From positions 8,096,431-8,158,430 of the forward strand of contig NC_135555.1 in the NCBI RefSeq assembly GCF_964340395.1: 62,000 nucleotides of DNA. The letters run 5' to 3'. The notes beneath the pieces are model-generated. The model searched no databases and was not told the DNA's origin. It saw only the letters and a program-made list of their open reading frames with translations. The position numbers were made by a program, and so were the translations under genes. The number at the start of each line of letters is the position of its first letter. The first letter of the stretch is position 1. Shown here piece after piece: positions 61,670-62,000 of this stretch. Source of the stretch: Glandiceps talaboti (taxonomy: Eukaryota; Hemichordata; Enteropneusta; Spengelidae).

Positions 61670-62000
61670 AGATATTTATGTTTTCATATTGATTGTTTAC
61701 ATATTTAGCAACTTCTGATGTCTGAAGTCACATTAAATTTCCATGTATCAGAGTAAATTATTTTGTTGATGTCTAGCATCTCTCTTCAAAATATAATCTT
61801 GATTTATTGTTGAAATTTTTCTGTATATTTCTGTCATATTATCTTAATAAGTAAACCATTCATCCAATGTTGGTAATTCAGTAAGCGCTCTAAAGTCATT
61901 CTAGCTATCAAAATTGCAAAACCTTTCAAGGCTTGAAAAAAAAGTGTTTTTAAGCATATATCCAAGACAGATTCTTTTGTGAAGGAACTCAGAACGATTT

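Larger units (their letters stand above)
59680..62000 (+). other. CK2 alpha 3' UTR / downstream region
   Basis: 2.3 kb without a supportable coding exon. It is AT-rich, with a 31-bp minisatellite (60499-60651) and an AATAAA at 61664. Long AT-rich 3' UTRs are usual for CK2 alpha genes. Open frames up to 63 codons are unremarkable. Confidence 0.5.

Overview
The window is AT-rich nuclear DNA from an animal. It has long introns, GT-AG spliceosomal exons, no operon structure and very large amounts of tetranucleotide microsatellite. Two genes are recognisable with confidence: an APCDD1-type Wnt antagonist and the catalytic alpha subunit of protein kinase CK2. Both align to the vertebrate proteins exon by exon but are clearly diverged from them. 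The gene content and repeat style suggest an invertebrate bilaterian (a cephalochordate, hemichordate or lophotrochozoan would all fit); the sequence does not let me name the species.

Layout. 1-6066 is gene-poor flank with two large microsatellite blocks and one arm of a dispersed repeat. 6067-32273 (+) is APCDD1 in four coding exons (486 codons) separated by introns of 0.6, 9.5 and 14.7 kb. The introns hold microsatellites, several foldback hairpins and the second copy of the dispersed repeat. 32274-44557 is an intergenic region between two convergent genes. It contains polymeric TATG/TGTC/GAGT/CAAA/TGTAA arrays, a tandem array of small palindromes, a tRNA-like SINE head and CTCF-like motifs. 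44558-46779 (-) is a two-exon gene for a 267-residue protein that I do not recognise; its intron carries a 326-bp near-perfect palindrome. 46780-49131 is the head-to-head spacer between that gene and CK2 alpha. 49132-59679 (+) is CK2 alpha (355 codons in 11 coding exon positions), followed by a probable long 3' UTR to the window edge.

Most interesting point. The CK2 alpha exon that encodes the kinase catalytic loop (HRDxKPxN) is present twice in tandem, at 55321-55404 and 55454-55537. Both copies are 84 bp, phase 0, intact and flanked by good splice sites, and they lie only 49 bp apart. They differ at nine codons, seven of them synonymous. This is the pattern expected of a conserved pair of mutually exclusive exons that swap residues 149 (Met/Asn) and 159 (Gln/His) in the active-site loop. 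A second, younger 94-bp tandem duplication copies the 3' half of exon 3 with its splice donor.

APCDD1 damps Wnt signalling at the cell surface, while CK2 is a general acidophilic kinase with several Wnt-pathway substrates. Their proximity here may be chance; nothing in the sequence shows co-regulation. Most other long open frames are translations of microsatellites and were rejected.
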